Shown here: one piece after another, positions 47,106 through 58,341 of the stretch
How the letters are laid out: each line of letters begins with the position of its first letter
Position numbering within the stretch: position 1 is the stretch's first letter
Notes under the pieces: generated by a model
Database searches by the model: none
Seen by the model: only the letters and a program-made list of their open reading frames with translations
What the model was told of the DNA's origin: nothing
Assembly: GCA_032358165.1 (NCBI GenBank)
Contig: JAALGY010000063.1
Location: forward strand, 372,001 to 436,000
Direction: 5' to 3'
Length of the DNA stretch: 64,000 nt
From: Diplosphaera chodatii
Lineage: Eukaryota; Chlorophyta; Trebouxiophyceae; Prasiolales; Stichococcaceae
Translations under genes and position numbers: made by a program

Positions 47106-49276
47106 TCACTGCCCCTTCTTCATACGGTCGTCAATGGCCTGCAGCCGTTCTGGGATGGGCGGGTGGCTGTACGTGAATGCCGAATACAGCGGATCCACGT
47201 TAGCGGCGCTGCGATTTGTCGACTCCAGTGCAAGGAGCCCGCCCTTGAGACCCTCCCCTTTGCCCAAGTCCACAGCAAACGCATCTGCCTCAAACTCATA
47301 CCTGCGCAGAGTTTGTCAAGAACGAACCTGGTGCAAAACTGTATACGCCAGCATGGGCCTGCTGCAGATAGCAGCAGTTCATGTGGTCGCAACCAGCCGC
47401 AGGCTCACCGTCGACTCAGCACATGAGAGAAGAAGCCCAGGACCTCGTCAGCTGGCGCCAGTAGGTACTGCAAGCACACGTCAGGGGAGTCAGACAATGT
47501 CCTGACCCTGCCTGTCAACACCACCAGCGACCTGCCATCCAGCAGCGAGCATAGGCCTCAGGCACACGCACTGTAAAAATGATGAAGCGCGCGAGCGCTG
47601 GGCGCTGCTTCTCAAAGCCAAAGCTGGCAAGTACATTGTCATTGTGCTGCACCACACCGAACAGTGCAAACTGGCACAGTAGTACTGCATTGGCTAGCAG
47701 CAAGTTCCTGGTCACATGTCCCATCTTCCAATGCTGCACATAGCACAAAGTGTGAGTCAGGGACAGCAGAGTGCAACCTGATGAACAGCAGGCAAGCGTT
47801 GCAGAGACACAGGGATTGTCACATATTTCAGAGACACGATGACGTCCTCCTTCTTACCCCGAGTTCGTGCGCCAGAACGGCGACGATCTGCGCTGGGCTG
47901 CACTGCTCCACAAGCGTGTCATACAAAACAATTCGCTTGTTCTTCCCCAACCCGAAGAAGTATGCATTGCTGTGTGCTGACCTGTACGATATCGTTGTGT
48001 GAGCTTCTCAGCAACACAAACACCCAAGTCTGCTAGACGGTGCATGCTGAGTGGTGAGCAACTCTGTGGCACACTGCTGCACCTCGTGCTCCCATCAATC
48101 ACGAAGAGCTTTTTCAGGGGGAACTTCAGAGTTGCAGCCAGCTCTTCTATGCCCTGCCTGCATGGTGATCCGAAGCAATCATCAGTGCAAGCAGTCAGTG
48201 CATGCCCTTGAGAATGCGTGCAGGTGGCAAGGCCATGCTCAGTGCTGCGGTGAGCCCTTGCTGCCTTGCAGCAGCCCGGACCACGCACCTGAGTGGGCCT
48301 GCCGGCAGCGGCTCAAACTTGTTGAATAGCGGCGCGATGACTGTCGGGTAAATGGTGAGTGCAACGAGCTGCACACCCAATGTGAAAAACCAAACATACG
48401 CCACCAGCCGCGGACCAGAGTGCAGCAGCAGGTAGGTAAAAGCTGCTATCAAGGGCGGCCCAATCAGTACTGACAGCAGCACCTGCAGTGCATACAGGGT
48501 GTCGACGTATTCATATACACGGCAGACTCTGCGCCGTTCAGTGCAGCAGCTGCGCTTTCAGCAGCAAAGTATCGCTCACCGACTTGACAAGGTCTTTGGC
48601 AAACAGCGACAGCGTCTGCTTGTTGAAGCCATGGCGCTCCTCTATCACAAAAGTACTGTACAGGCTCCATGGAATGTCCAGGAGCATCGGAATGGCGCCA
48701 AACATCAAACAAAACACGACCGATGTCTGGATCTCAGTGGCTGCTGCGAAGCCGTGGCGGGCCACCAGCTGAGATGCCACACCCCAAAACCATGGCAGAA
48801 GGTTTGCGGCCAGGAACATGACATCAAGCCCGACATTCCAGAGGCCATGTTGAAGTGCAAACCACCTGCAGGAGGCAACAAGCAGATCATACATGAACCA
48901 GGAAATTGACTACGTCGCAGCTCATGTAGACGACTTGACGCATCAACTTGCCATTTGTCTAGGTTGTATGCCTGCGTCTTTCTGAACTCTGCTGGGTTGT
49001 CGGGGCGGTATCGCGTCAGCGCAGTCGGCGAGTGTGGAATGTGCAGTGCCTGGTCACGGATGCACACCCACTGTTGACAGTTGCTCAGCATCCGGATGAA
49101 CCCTTTGAGATGTGTGTGCCCACTCTGGGCTGCCATGAAGCATGATGCCAATGCGCATGCGATGCATTCGCCACTGCAGCAACACATGCAACCTTCAGCT
49201 GCCGAACGTCCAAGTACTTGTGGAACCCCGCAGTCAGAATTGAGAACCCAAGCGCTGCGGACTTGTATGGAAACAT
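47106..49276 (-). CDS. STE24: CAAX prenyl protease 1 (STE24/ZMPSTE24 type)
   Basis: ER/inner-nuclear-membrane zinc metalloprotease (M48) that trims prenylated CAAX proteins. The start is ATG 49276 ([20 protein letters not shown]), then YLDVRQLK. Landmarks in order: [28 protein letters not shown] membrane block (near 48800), [20 protein letters not shown] (near 48640), [20 protein letters not shown] (near 48320), [16 protein letters not shown] (near 48110), [19 protein letters not shown] (near 47940). The zinc motif is HELG/HWKMGH, split by an intron. C-terminal [18 protein letters not shown] (the second zinc ligand region) and [20 protein letters not shown] complete it. Stop at 47106. All catalytic blocks are present, so it should be active. 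Confidence 0.92.
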
Positions 49277-49771
49277 GCCAGGCGTTGCCGCCGAGAGGTT
49301 GGCACTGCCAATGCTGTCAGCAGTGCAGAGAGCGACGTGCATGCGCACGAACATGAAAGGTGTATACGAGCGCGTAAGCAAGCATGTGCGAAGCTGCAAC
49401 ACTGTTCAGGATCTTCGTGACTTGTTGACGTCCTGTAACATTACTGCTACATCAGAAACAGGTCAGGCCACATGCAGGCGTGCATCATTTATCATTTGTC
49501 GCGCAACAATACTCTCTGACACAGTGACCCTTGCTGCGATTACACATAGGGTTGCGCATCGGCTGGAGGAACCATTTGACATTGCAGAGCAGCGGACTGT
49601 CTGAGCTGTGCAGCGGCATATTGCAGGCTGCAATCACCATCGTGTGCATTCGCTGCTTTGCCTGACTCGGCGCAACAGACACACATGTGACGGTGCCAAC
49701 TTCCTCAGCTGATTGCGGCAGCAGTCATGGCGTGGGTCAGGTCGAGCAAAAAGCACCAGTAGCCGGCGGCC
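49277..49771. promoter_or_regulatory. Divergent promoter region (STE24 / IMP4)
   Basis: 495 bases between divergent starts; no coding signal recognised. Confidence 0.35.
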
Positions 49772-51573
49772 ATGCTCAAGCGCAATGCACGACTGCGCAG
49801 GGAGTACCTCTACAGGAAGAGGTGTATAAGCGTTGCCGACTATCCTCTGAAAGCCCACTGCTTGCACGTTGAGCAAGTGCTGTGGCGTACTTGTGCGTGG
49901 TGGTATGCGTCATGCAGACGGGGTGGAAACGAACCACAGAGCACTACGTGCAAATCAAGCGTCGATTTGATCGTTGCAGCCTGGAGGGTAAGGAGCGGGT
50001 CGCATACGAGCAGAAGCGTAAGATTCGGGAGGCACTAGAAGGTGTGGTGTGAAGGCGCATGCTATCACCACTCTGGCCCACCAATAGCGTCGTAACATGC
50101 TAGGCAGAGCTTATAACGTACATATTCTCCTGACGTGTTGGATGAACACTGGGGTGGTGATATCTCTGGTACAGAGGGCAAGCCGCTTCCGAATGAGTTG
50201 CGCAAGGAGGAGGCGCAGCTGCGGCACGAAATCGAGCTGGAGGACGACAATACTGCCGTGCCACGGACGCACATTGATGACGAGTATGCGCATGCCAGCG
50301 AGCAGGATCCAAAGGTGCGGGGTGCGCAGCAGCGAAGACTTCTGTCGATGAGCCGCAGGGCACACAGCAGATCGTGCGGAGCACTTGAGCATGCTGTACT
50401 GAAACACGGACACAGCTGAGAGAAGCCTGCTGGCTGCAGATCCTTATCACCACCTCGCGCGACCCCAGCACACGCCTCGTGCAGTTTGCAAAGGAGTTGA
50501 AGCTGATCTTTCCCAACTCTCGGCGCATGAACCGCGGCGGGCAGGTGCACATGTTGTGCTTGCTGTGCTGTCAAGAGGCGTGCCCTTGAGTCCATGGCTA
50601 CGATCGCAAGCTGATCCAGCAGGGGCACCCTGATCTCATCAATGTTGTTTGCTGCAGGTGCTACCAGAGCTGGTTGAGACGTGCCGCAGCCACGGCATGA
50701 CAGACATCGTCATGGTCCATGAGCACCGCGGCGAGCCAGATGGCCTGGTCATCTCGCACCTGCCCTACGGCCCCACCGCCTACTTCGGGGTTTTCAATGT
50801 GGTGGGTACCTGCCTCACATGAAGCGCAAGGCTCCTGTCTGCACACCTGGTTGGTGCTGTCTGCTGCCATGCTGCCTCACATGTATGACGTGTAATCCGG
50901 TTGCTCATCATGCGATTGCAGGTCACGCGTCATGATATCGGCGACAAGAGCACAGTGGGCACGCTGTCAGAGGCATATCCCCATCTCATTTTTGAGCATT
51001 TCGGCTCGCAGCTGGGAGAGCGGGTGCTGCACCTTGCATGCTGCTCAGAATGATGCCAACATTGGTGTTGCCTGCGAGCTTGTGCACGGTGTATATTGGT
51101 ATATGCTAACTTTCTGTGCGCTGCCATGCAGGTGCAGAACATCCTGAAACACTTGTTCCCTGTGCCAAAGGATGACAGCAGACGCGTCATCACGTTCGCC
51201 AACATGCAGGACTACATATCATTCCGGCATCACACCTATGAGCAGCCGGCTGGTGTGAAGTCGATTGCTCTCAAGGTGTGTTCTGGACTGCTCGTGATTC
51301 CACAGCACACCTCGCTTGACCAGCCACACCTTTTTGCTCGATATGAAGCGAGTTCATGTCCAGAGCTTGGGCCATATACTGTGTGAGTATGATCACATGT
51401 GACGATGTCGTTGCTGCCTGCAGGAGCGAGGGCCGCGCTTCGAGTTCAAGCTGTACCAGATCAAGTTGGGGACGATGGACCAACCACATGCGGACAATGA
51501 GTTTGTGCTGCGTGCATACACCCGCAGCGCCAAGAAGGCTCGGTTGGCCGCGGCACAGGAGGAGGAGCAGTAG
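49772..51573 (+). CDS. IMP4: U3 snoRNP protein IMP4 (Brix domain)
   Basis: Nucleolar component of the U3 snoRNP/SSU processome, needed for early 18S rRNA cleavage. The start is ATG 49772 with the family N-terminus MLKRNARLRREYLYRK, joined in phase to SLEGKERVAYEQKRKIREAL. Next come PNELRKEEAQLRHEIELEDD and THIDDEYAHASEQDPKV (near 50190-50320), the Brix-domain start LITTSRDPSTRLVQFAKELK (near 50460), MNRGGQ, IVMVHEHRGEPDGLVISHLP, YGPTAYFGVFNVV, LKHLFPVPKDDSRRVITFAN, YISFRHHTYEQ and ERGPRFEFKLYQIKLGTMDQ. It ends AAAQEEEQ-stop at 51573. About seven exons. Every family block is present in order. Confidence 0.93.
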
Positions 51574-51774
51574 TTTGCAGGGCCTCGTGCCCAGTATGTA
51601 TGTCACTGTGCAATCGTGCAGTGTGGCAGGAACACGTTGGTGTTGGCCATCCATGGGCCATGGCCGCCGCCCGACGCAGCGTGGGCAATGCAGATGTCAC
51701 ATGTGTCACGCATGGCCCATGGTTTTTGTTGCGAGGTTGCTGTTTAGAGTACCTCTGCAGTCTAGTCGACACAT

Positions 51775-51779
51775 TGTAA
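51775..51779 (+). terminator. TGTAA poly(A) signal of IMP4
   Basis: TGTAA about 200 bases after the IMP4 stop. Confidence 0.5.
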
Positions 51780-51798
51780 CGTGCGTGCTTCCGAATAC

Positions 51799-52209
51799 AT
51801 GAGCTACAATGCCAATTGCCAAATGCATGCTCTTCTTTTGGCGAATCGAGCACTTCTCACACCCCTTTTGGGCCTGCCGCTTGCTTCCAATTCTCTCTTA
51901 CACTCACCACGGAGCTACGCTGGCGGATCGCGGACGATTCCGGACATAAAAGCTCTTCGCAGAGGGTTTGCTCGGGCGTCTGCGCTTGCTGGGGAACTTC
52001 ACTTTAATCGGCTGTGGAGGATCCTGACCAAACCAGCAACCTTAAACTCAGTATCTGAACGGCATCACCGCAGCGCCACTGATAGCTTGAATCGTTGGAG
52101 ATCTGCCGTTGCGGTATCAGCTACGTTCGAGCCGTCTGCTCAGCCTGCTGATGGTGCAAGCCTGCACCGCAACCGCCACTGTCTACAGGCCAACCCTGGT
52201 ACAGGATGA
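51799..52209 (+). CDS. Doubtful ORF just upstream of the VEFS-box gene
   Basis: Intron-free open frame of 136 residues from ATG 51799 (inner ATG 51823) to TGA 52207-52209. The N-terminus from 51823 (MHALLLANRALLTPLLGLPL) is hydrophobic with Arg and no acidic residue, like an organelle presequence, and is followed by basic RRGFARASALAGELHFNRLW. No family recognised. It ends 26 bases before the VEFS-box start, so it is either a separate gene, an upstream cistron on the same mRNA, or 5' UTR that happens to be open. Confidence 0.28.
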   Translation: MSYNANCQMHALLLANRALLTPLLGLPLASNSLLHSPRSYAGGSRTIPDIKALRRGFARASALAGELHFNRLWRILTKPATLNSVSERHHRSATDSLNRWRSAVAVSATFEPSAQPADGASLHRNRHCLQANPGTG

Positions 52210-52235
52210 GGTAGTCCTGAGCACTCCTCTGTACC

Positions 52236-55022
52236 ATGGGTAACAAAGGGGTGATCAGCGAGGAGGAGCAACGGGTGCTGCAAGAGTTCTGGGTGTACTG
52301 CCAGCCAGTCGACTTGTACGCATGCCTCTCTGGACGACTCCGCAGGAATGTGAGTGGCGCATGCCGAAGTTTGACCCCTCACTGGTTGCATACGCCATGC
52401 TACACCTGTCCACTCTGTGCAGTGCTGCTCTCCACAAAGGTTCGTCGTTCCGTTCGCAGCCTGTGTTTTTGGGTCGGACGCTTTGCTATCACCGGGAGGC
52501 AGCGCTCACACCAGGCAGCGTGCGCGGTCATGCGGGCTCTCTGCAGCTGGAGCTGCGCGGCTTGGGCACCGCGCCACTGTCAGTGGTGGCGGCGCTGTGT
52601 CACAGAACGGAGGCAGGGGTGGGTGTGCTGGGGCATGCTGCCCTGCTGCCATGCACGGTGGGTATGTTCACAAGGTCTGTACATGCCTTTACATGGGGTG
52701 CCAGGTTGCCAACGGTGTGGATGCAGGGCTTTGTTCCGGCATCCAGCACGCTTCTGCACCTGCCCGCAAACCACATGGGCGCCAGCGTGGACGGCGCAGC
52801 CGCTGCAGCAGCCAGCCTGGCGCTGCCGCATGCTGCTGCAGCGGTCAACGGCGATGCGCGGGAGCTCGTGGTTCTCGTGTTGGCCATGGGTGTGCACCTG
52901 TTGTTGCTTACATGTCATGACGGAAATCGCATGTACAAATCACATCATGCACGAGTCCGTGTCTGGCGTGCACGCAGCACATTAGCAGTCAGCCAGTGCA
53001 AGGCACCGAGGAGCTCTGTGAAGAGTAATAATGTTGTCACCATCACCCTGCAGAGGCGCACCAAGACCTGCGGCATCTCAAGCCACAACAGGGCGCCCGC
53101 ATGACCAGCAGTCTGCGGCGGCACCTGGCTTTCGGTTTGATACCTGTAGAGTCGCTGGTGCTGTGGGGCTATTCCCCAATCAGCAGTCAGAATCTTGCGT
53201 CGCAGCAATTTGTCAGCCTGGCCAAGGTAGGCCGATGCATCCCGTCACATCATCTCGGTCCCAGCGTCAGTCCCCTCAGCAACATGAGACGTATGGGCAA
53301 GTTCAAGCCATCAGCCACTGCAATGCTCGGACCCAGGCTGTTCATTTGGGTGCTGACCAGCTGTCAAATGGAACAGGTCACGCTACAGCCCGGCACATTG
53401 CACATACAGCAATCTTCCGGCGGCATTCAGCGCAATGGGCATGCTGCCGCGCCGCCGGCATGCCTCAGTTTCAGAGACGCAGCCTCTGGGCAGCATCACC
53501 AAGGGCAATGCCAGCTGTGGCTGCAGGTAAGGGTCGGGATGGATCCAGCCAAACTATGCCTTTGCCGAGCTCGTGGCACAGTGCAGCAGCCTCATGCTGT
53601 GGTTCGCCTCACTTCATAGGTCAGACGAGAGGGCGTGCTTCCGCAGCTGCCAGGCAGATCAGACAGCAAAGTCAGAGTATTCTACCAGTACTTCTATCAC
53701 AACGATGAGCGGCACGTGGTCGAGAAGATGGTTGGGTACAAGTGCGCCTTCTGCCGGATGGCGTGCCGCAGCCTCACGGTGCGGAGTGGTCCAGCATGCA
53801 GCAGTGTCCGCTTCAGTGCTCAGGCGGGCTGCACCTTCCAGGCTGCTGCATGGCTAAGGGGAGACTATCATGACCACGTGACGGCTGTGATCGTGACAAA
53901 CTCCAGGTGCACTGATGCAGGGCCTGCAACAGCATCTGGAGGCCAGCCACGACCTGTTTGTGTATGGGTTCTCCCGGGACCACCCAGATGTGGTGCCGAC
54001 CGTGAACGTGCACATCGCACCAGACATATACAACTCCAAGGGCGAGTTTGTGCAGCTGGACATCGATGCTTACCACATGCCGGCCAACAAGGTAAATGAG
54101 CGTTGCGCTGCTTGCTGGCACTGCCTGCATGCTACACTGAAGGAAGGCGAACGAGTGCCCAAGCCCATGTGAACCAAGCTGCACTTCACCTTCGAGACGC
54201 CGCTGGCTGCAACTGCCTGCGCAGGAGTTTGTTTTCTGCTGTTCGCGGCTACAACGCAGTGTCCGGGTGCAGCAGTATCAGCTGCAGCCAAAGGCAGGCG
54301 AGCTTGTGGAGCGCCCACAGGCGCCGCCGCAGGGCAGCAAGCTGCCACCATTTCGCACGCTGCTGCGGGAGCCGTTGAACCGCATGAGCTCCATTGACGA
54401 CTCCACAGCCAGCGACCAGCAGGCCGCTGATGGTGTGCCGGTCGCCAGACGCAAGGCCAGCCGCATGCTGCCGCTGCCGCTGCGAGTGAAGCAGCCGGGC
54501 GTGCGGTACTTCCACTCCCGCAGCTGCATACCCATGACACGCGAGGAGGCGCAGGCCAGCATGGACAGCGATGACGAGCCAGACACCGAGGCCTGGCAGG
54601 TGGGCACGCTGGGCAGTGTGTGCCCTGCTGCATGGCCACCTGATACATATCCATGCAAGAGGCTCGGGTCGGACGGCCAGTTTCTGCTGCATGCATTGGG
54701 ATGGACATGATCGGCACCCAACCTTCTAAAGCCTCGCTGGCTGCAGCGGCGGGCTCGCGAGCAGTTGCGGGACATGCAGGACCTGCACGACTGCGAGAAG
54801 GAGTTCGTGCTGAACTGGAACTCGTCGACCGAGCGCAAGCCCATCTATGGGGACCTGTTCCTGCCAGCCCGGGTGCACGAGTTTGCGCAGGAGCATGCAA
54901 AGGTTCTTGCGGGGCATGCGCAGCTGAGGGAGTGCTTTGTGAACTTCCTGATAATTTTGTGGGACTACTGCTTGCTCAGCTCGGAGCAGGTTGACGCTTG
55001 CGTTGAACTCATGGCAGTGTAG
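52236..55022 (+). CDS. SUZ12/EMF2-type Polycomb protein (C2H2 finger and VEFS box)
   Basis: PRC2 subunit family required for H3K27 methylation. Exon 1 from ATG 52236 reads ISEEEQRVLQEFWVYCQPVD then LYACLSGRLRRN, the start typical of plant EMF2/VRN2, joined to PVFLGRTLCYHREAA (near 52460; family form NPLFLQRxLxYK). A variable middle follows, then TVRVFYQYFYHNDERHVVEK (near 53690), a zinc finger CAFCRMACRSL...LQQHLEASHDLF split by an intron, and FSRDHPDVVPTVNVHIAPDI. The VEFS box runs from VRYFHSRSCIPMTREEAQAS (near 54530) through SDDEPDTEAW to LRDMQDLHDCEKEFVLNWNS and FAQEHAKVLAGHAQLRECFV, ending ELMAV-stop. Both hallmarks are present. The exon structure between 52670 and 53600 is not resolved. 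Confidence 0.85.
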
Positions 55023-55805
55023 CGGCTTCAGACCGTCTCTTAGGTGCCTGACATGAGGCCGATTCTGGTTGGTTCGTGGTTTGACAGATCTGTCAGGTGG
55101 GGATTGTCTTGTGACAGCAGCAGTGACAGTATATATAGTAACGGTGCGTGGGGAGGGAGGATATCTGTTGGTTAGCACGCAGAAGTGAAGAAGTACCATG
55201 AGATCTCGTTGCTTTTCAGCAGCGTGCATCGCAACCTAAGCTCGAGCATTTCCGGCTATGCGATGGATGGAAACCAGCGGTACCCAGTTTTCTTACGTTC
55301 GCAGGTTTGCCTGATGCCATTGATGTTCATGCACGTGACCGCCAGATAATCATCTGTCGGCACGTTGGTGAATACTGCGAACAAACCTGGTTGCGTAGCT
55401 GCACTCTCACTGTTAACCTGACACAGTTATTACCGAAGCCTTTCCTTTGCATGGCGAACAGTCGCGGCTGCAGGCCATGCCTCTGACAGAGATGTAGCGG
55501 CACGCGTTCACAAGATACTATCAGGCAGGAGCGCCCTGCTGGTGCAGCGCTGCGGTGCAGTGGCATTGGCACTGTGCAGGAGGGCTGCGTGCATGTGCAC
55601 CATGCAGGCTGACAGCTGCCCACTATGACTCGTTTGTAGTGGCCGAGCTCCAGTGCCGCATGCAAGGCTATGAAGCGCGCGCATGGCACAGTTGCCACCG
55701 GCGATGAGAACAGCTGGCCTGCCACAACCATCGGCAGAGCTTCAGCAGGTGCTTGTTTCTGCTGTGACATGTGTGCAGTCGCTAAGCATCCACTTACCCT
55801 TGCAG
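55023..55805. other. Unresolved stretch, probably 5' part of the next gene
   Basis: About 780 bases after the VEFS-box stop. A TATATATA run near 55131 and open segments near 55305-55490 and 55610-55700 may be promoter and 5' exons of the gene at 55806-57375, but I could not join them in phase. Confidence 0.3.
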
Positions 55806-57375
55806 TTGCACTTGAGAGCTTGATGCTCGCTTGCATCGACTGGCATTGCCATGCAGATGACAGAAGGCGCAACAGGCATCCAGCAGGTTCCAGCACCCTC
55901 GTCAGCGTGTCATCAGAAACACGCGATTTGAACCAGTCAAATGCTGCAACACAAGCAGGTGCATCACCACTCGGTGTGTGCATGCATGTGTGTTGCATGT
56001 ATGTGGTTACACATCGTACCCACTATGTTTATGTGCAGGCTCAACGACACGGCAGGCATTGACAGCAGAAGCCTTCCTTGCTGCACTTTCCGGCGAGCAT
56101 ATCCAGCTTGCACTTGCACGTTTCCAGCAGGCGGAAGACAAACTTTGCGACATTGAGACCGCTATTGCTTCCATCTATGCAAGCACGCATGCAAGTGTGG
56201 TCTTCTTGAAAAGGTTGCGTGATGCCCAGGTCAAACCATGCATGTAGTCGGCCACTGACTTCGACCATGGCGCTGCTGCTGCACTGCAGTGCTTCAAAGG
56301 TCCAATACATTTGTGCATGAGCTGGTGGGGGCACAGCATTTATGGACCTGTCACACATACACAAGATGCATCAATCATGTGCCTAACAGATCCTTTCATC
56401 CCTTGAGCAGTCCACACCTACCTGGCTTCTTGATCCCAGGACACGGTGCGGGTGTTGGCCTGCCTGTGGCTGCTGGACGCATACGACTGTCAGTGCCACC
56501 AGCGAGTGACAGATTTCTGCTGGCGCTTCCTTACGCCCCTCACAACACCGATCTGCGCTGACATCGTACCAGCAGACGACAGCATAGCCCGCACGCCATT
56601 GCTCGCACCTACGATGCCCATTGCAGCAGATTGACTGCCAGACCCTGGCCTGCCGCGGGCAGCTGCCCTACAGCGCCAGGCACCTCACGATACACAGGCG
56701 CTGCAGCCCGACTGCTGCTGTGTTCAGGTGGACTTGCACAACGATGTGCAGTCACTAGTCCTGCCTGCTCGATATGCCTGCAAGTCGCAACAGAGTCTGC
56801 TGGCACAGGGCCTGCGGGTTACATGTGTGTACATGCATCCGCCTGGAAGCAGTGGTGGCACGTCTGCATGGTGGCAATGGATGTATCCGCAGGCGGCCCA
56901 CAAGTGCCCACAGTTGCGTGCGCAGCTGCTGGCCGCCCAGCTGGACGTCATCACCCGTTGCGGCTGGGCTCTGCACCTGGATGCCACCAAGGTGCTGTCG
57001 CCGGCTGTGGCAGCGCTGCGTGCCGTGAACCGCCCGCCACTGCGCCCCACCACACTGCTTAGCCGGCTTGCCAGCCGCTTGGTCAGCAGCCGCAGCATCA
57101 ACAGCAGCAGTGGCAGCAGTGCTGCTGTTTGTCAATCACGTGACAGAGGGAGCCAGCAGCAGCAGCCACACTCATTCACCACCAGCATCTGTAACAGCAT
57201 CCGGCGGCAAGCGGAGCTGCTGTCACAGCATGCCAATGCTGCAGCAAGCTCGCACTCCCAGTCCGTCACCACGCCGCAGCAGCAGCCACCACCGCCACGG
57301 CGCCGTCGCCTGGCCAGGGAGGCCTCGCGCCTTGCAGCATCACTAGACGGTCCCCACTGGGCGTGGAGCCACTGA
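55806..57375 (+). CDS. Unknown helical protein, possibly BTB/BACK-like (5' end unresolved)
   Basis: Five exons join in phase: 55806-55958, 56039-56229, 56440-56565, 56728-56817 and 56893-57375 (stop). Coding character is supported by the phase match and by helical segments: ALTAEAFLAALSGEHIQLAL, AEDKLCDIETAIASIYASTH, VRVLACLWLLDAYDCQCHQR with VTDFCWRFL, and CPQLRAQLLAAQLDVITRCG. The VRVLACLWLLDAYDC segment resembles the helix after a BTB domain, where a position-dependent LLxLADxYxC-type pattern recurs, so a BTB/BACK-like adaptor is a tentative idea only. The last exon ends in a Ser/Gln-rich and basic Pro-rich tail (PPPPRRRRLAREASRLAAS). The true start is upstream and unknown. Confidence 0.45.
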
Positions 57376-58341
57376 GGAGGAAGCGGCAGCCTATCATAAT
57401 TGCAAAGTGTCATCCGTGTGAACTTGACAAACCTGCCGTTAGGGTTGTGATCATGCAAAGGGGTTGCGACAGCTGCTGACTGCAGATGATGACACTGCAA
57501 ATGCCCTTGTGGTCACATACACGACGCCTAGCTAGATACTATCGGTCGACAATTTTGGTACGCCAGATTTGCAGCACTGACTGCGGGCACTGCCGCACCA
57601 TGCCGTGCATTTGCTCAGCGTGACATCCGCATGTAAGGTGTTTCGGCCGTCACATGGACCTTTCGACGGCATGCCCGAAACGGCAGTCGAGAAGCACAGG
57701 CCCTGCTGCTGTGCTATGCGGTTGATCAGCTTACAAGGGTTTGCCTTCCTTAAACCCTAAGACCACTGGCCGGAGGCCAATGACCGGCCGAAATCATGGC
57801 ATCAATGACCATCGCCTAGCAGTGACCCGACATCGCGCAGCGTTCTCATGCAGCAGCACGTCCAGCTTTGCGCGGCTGCAGCTTGCGACGTTACTTGCAT
57901 CAGCCTGCGGCCGCTGCATGCCGTTTCGCCCACATCTCTGCAGATCGACTGTGCAGTCAGAATATACGGCGGATTTCACGGCGGGTGCCCGAAGTGAGTC
58001 GGGGGCACGGCGTTGCGTGCCTTGAACTGCCCGCCGGCGTGCATGCGAGGACTCAGGCCGAGTCGTCCATTTCTGAGGCGTGGAGACATTGCGAGCTTCT
58101 GGCGGAGGGTGAAGATGGAACTGTGAGCAGTGCATTCCCCTCGGAAGACCTGACAATAAAATTGTGGCACGGTTGCAGCCTGGCCCTTCGCTTTGGCACT
58201 CTTCCCCATTCACTGCCTCATCGGGATCGAGCCTTGCATGGTTGCATTCCATGTGACCCACGCTCAGCAGACTGGACGCAGACAGGTGCGGATGATCCCC
58301 GTCGTCTTTGGTGTAAAGCAGCGCTCTTGACGTGCAGGTCG
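57376..58341. promoter_or_regulatory. Intergenic region upstream of GT34 copy 1
   Basis: About 970 bases. The sequence just before ATG 58342 (GTGCAG|GTCG) looks like a 3' splice site, so a 5' UTR exon is probably inside this stretch. No other gene seen. Confidence 0.35.
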
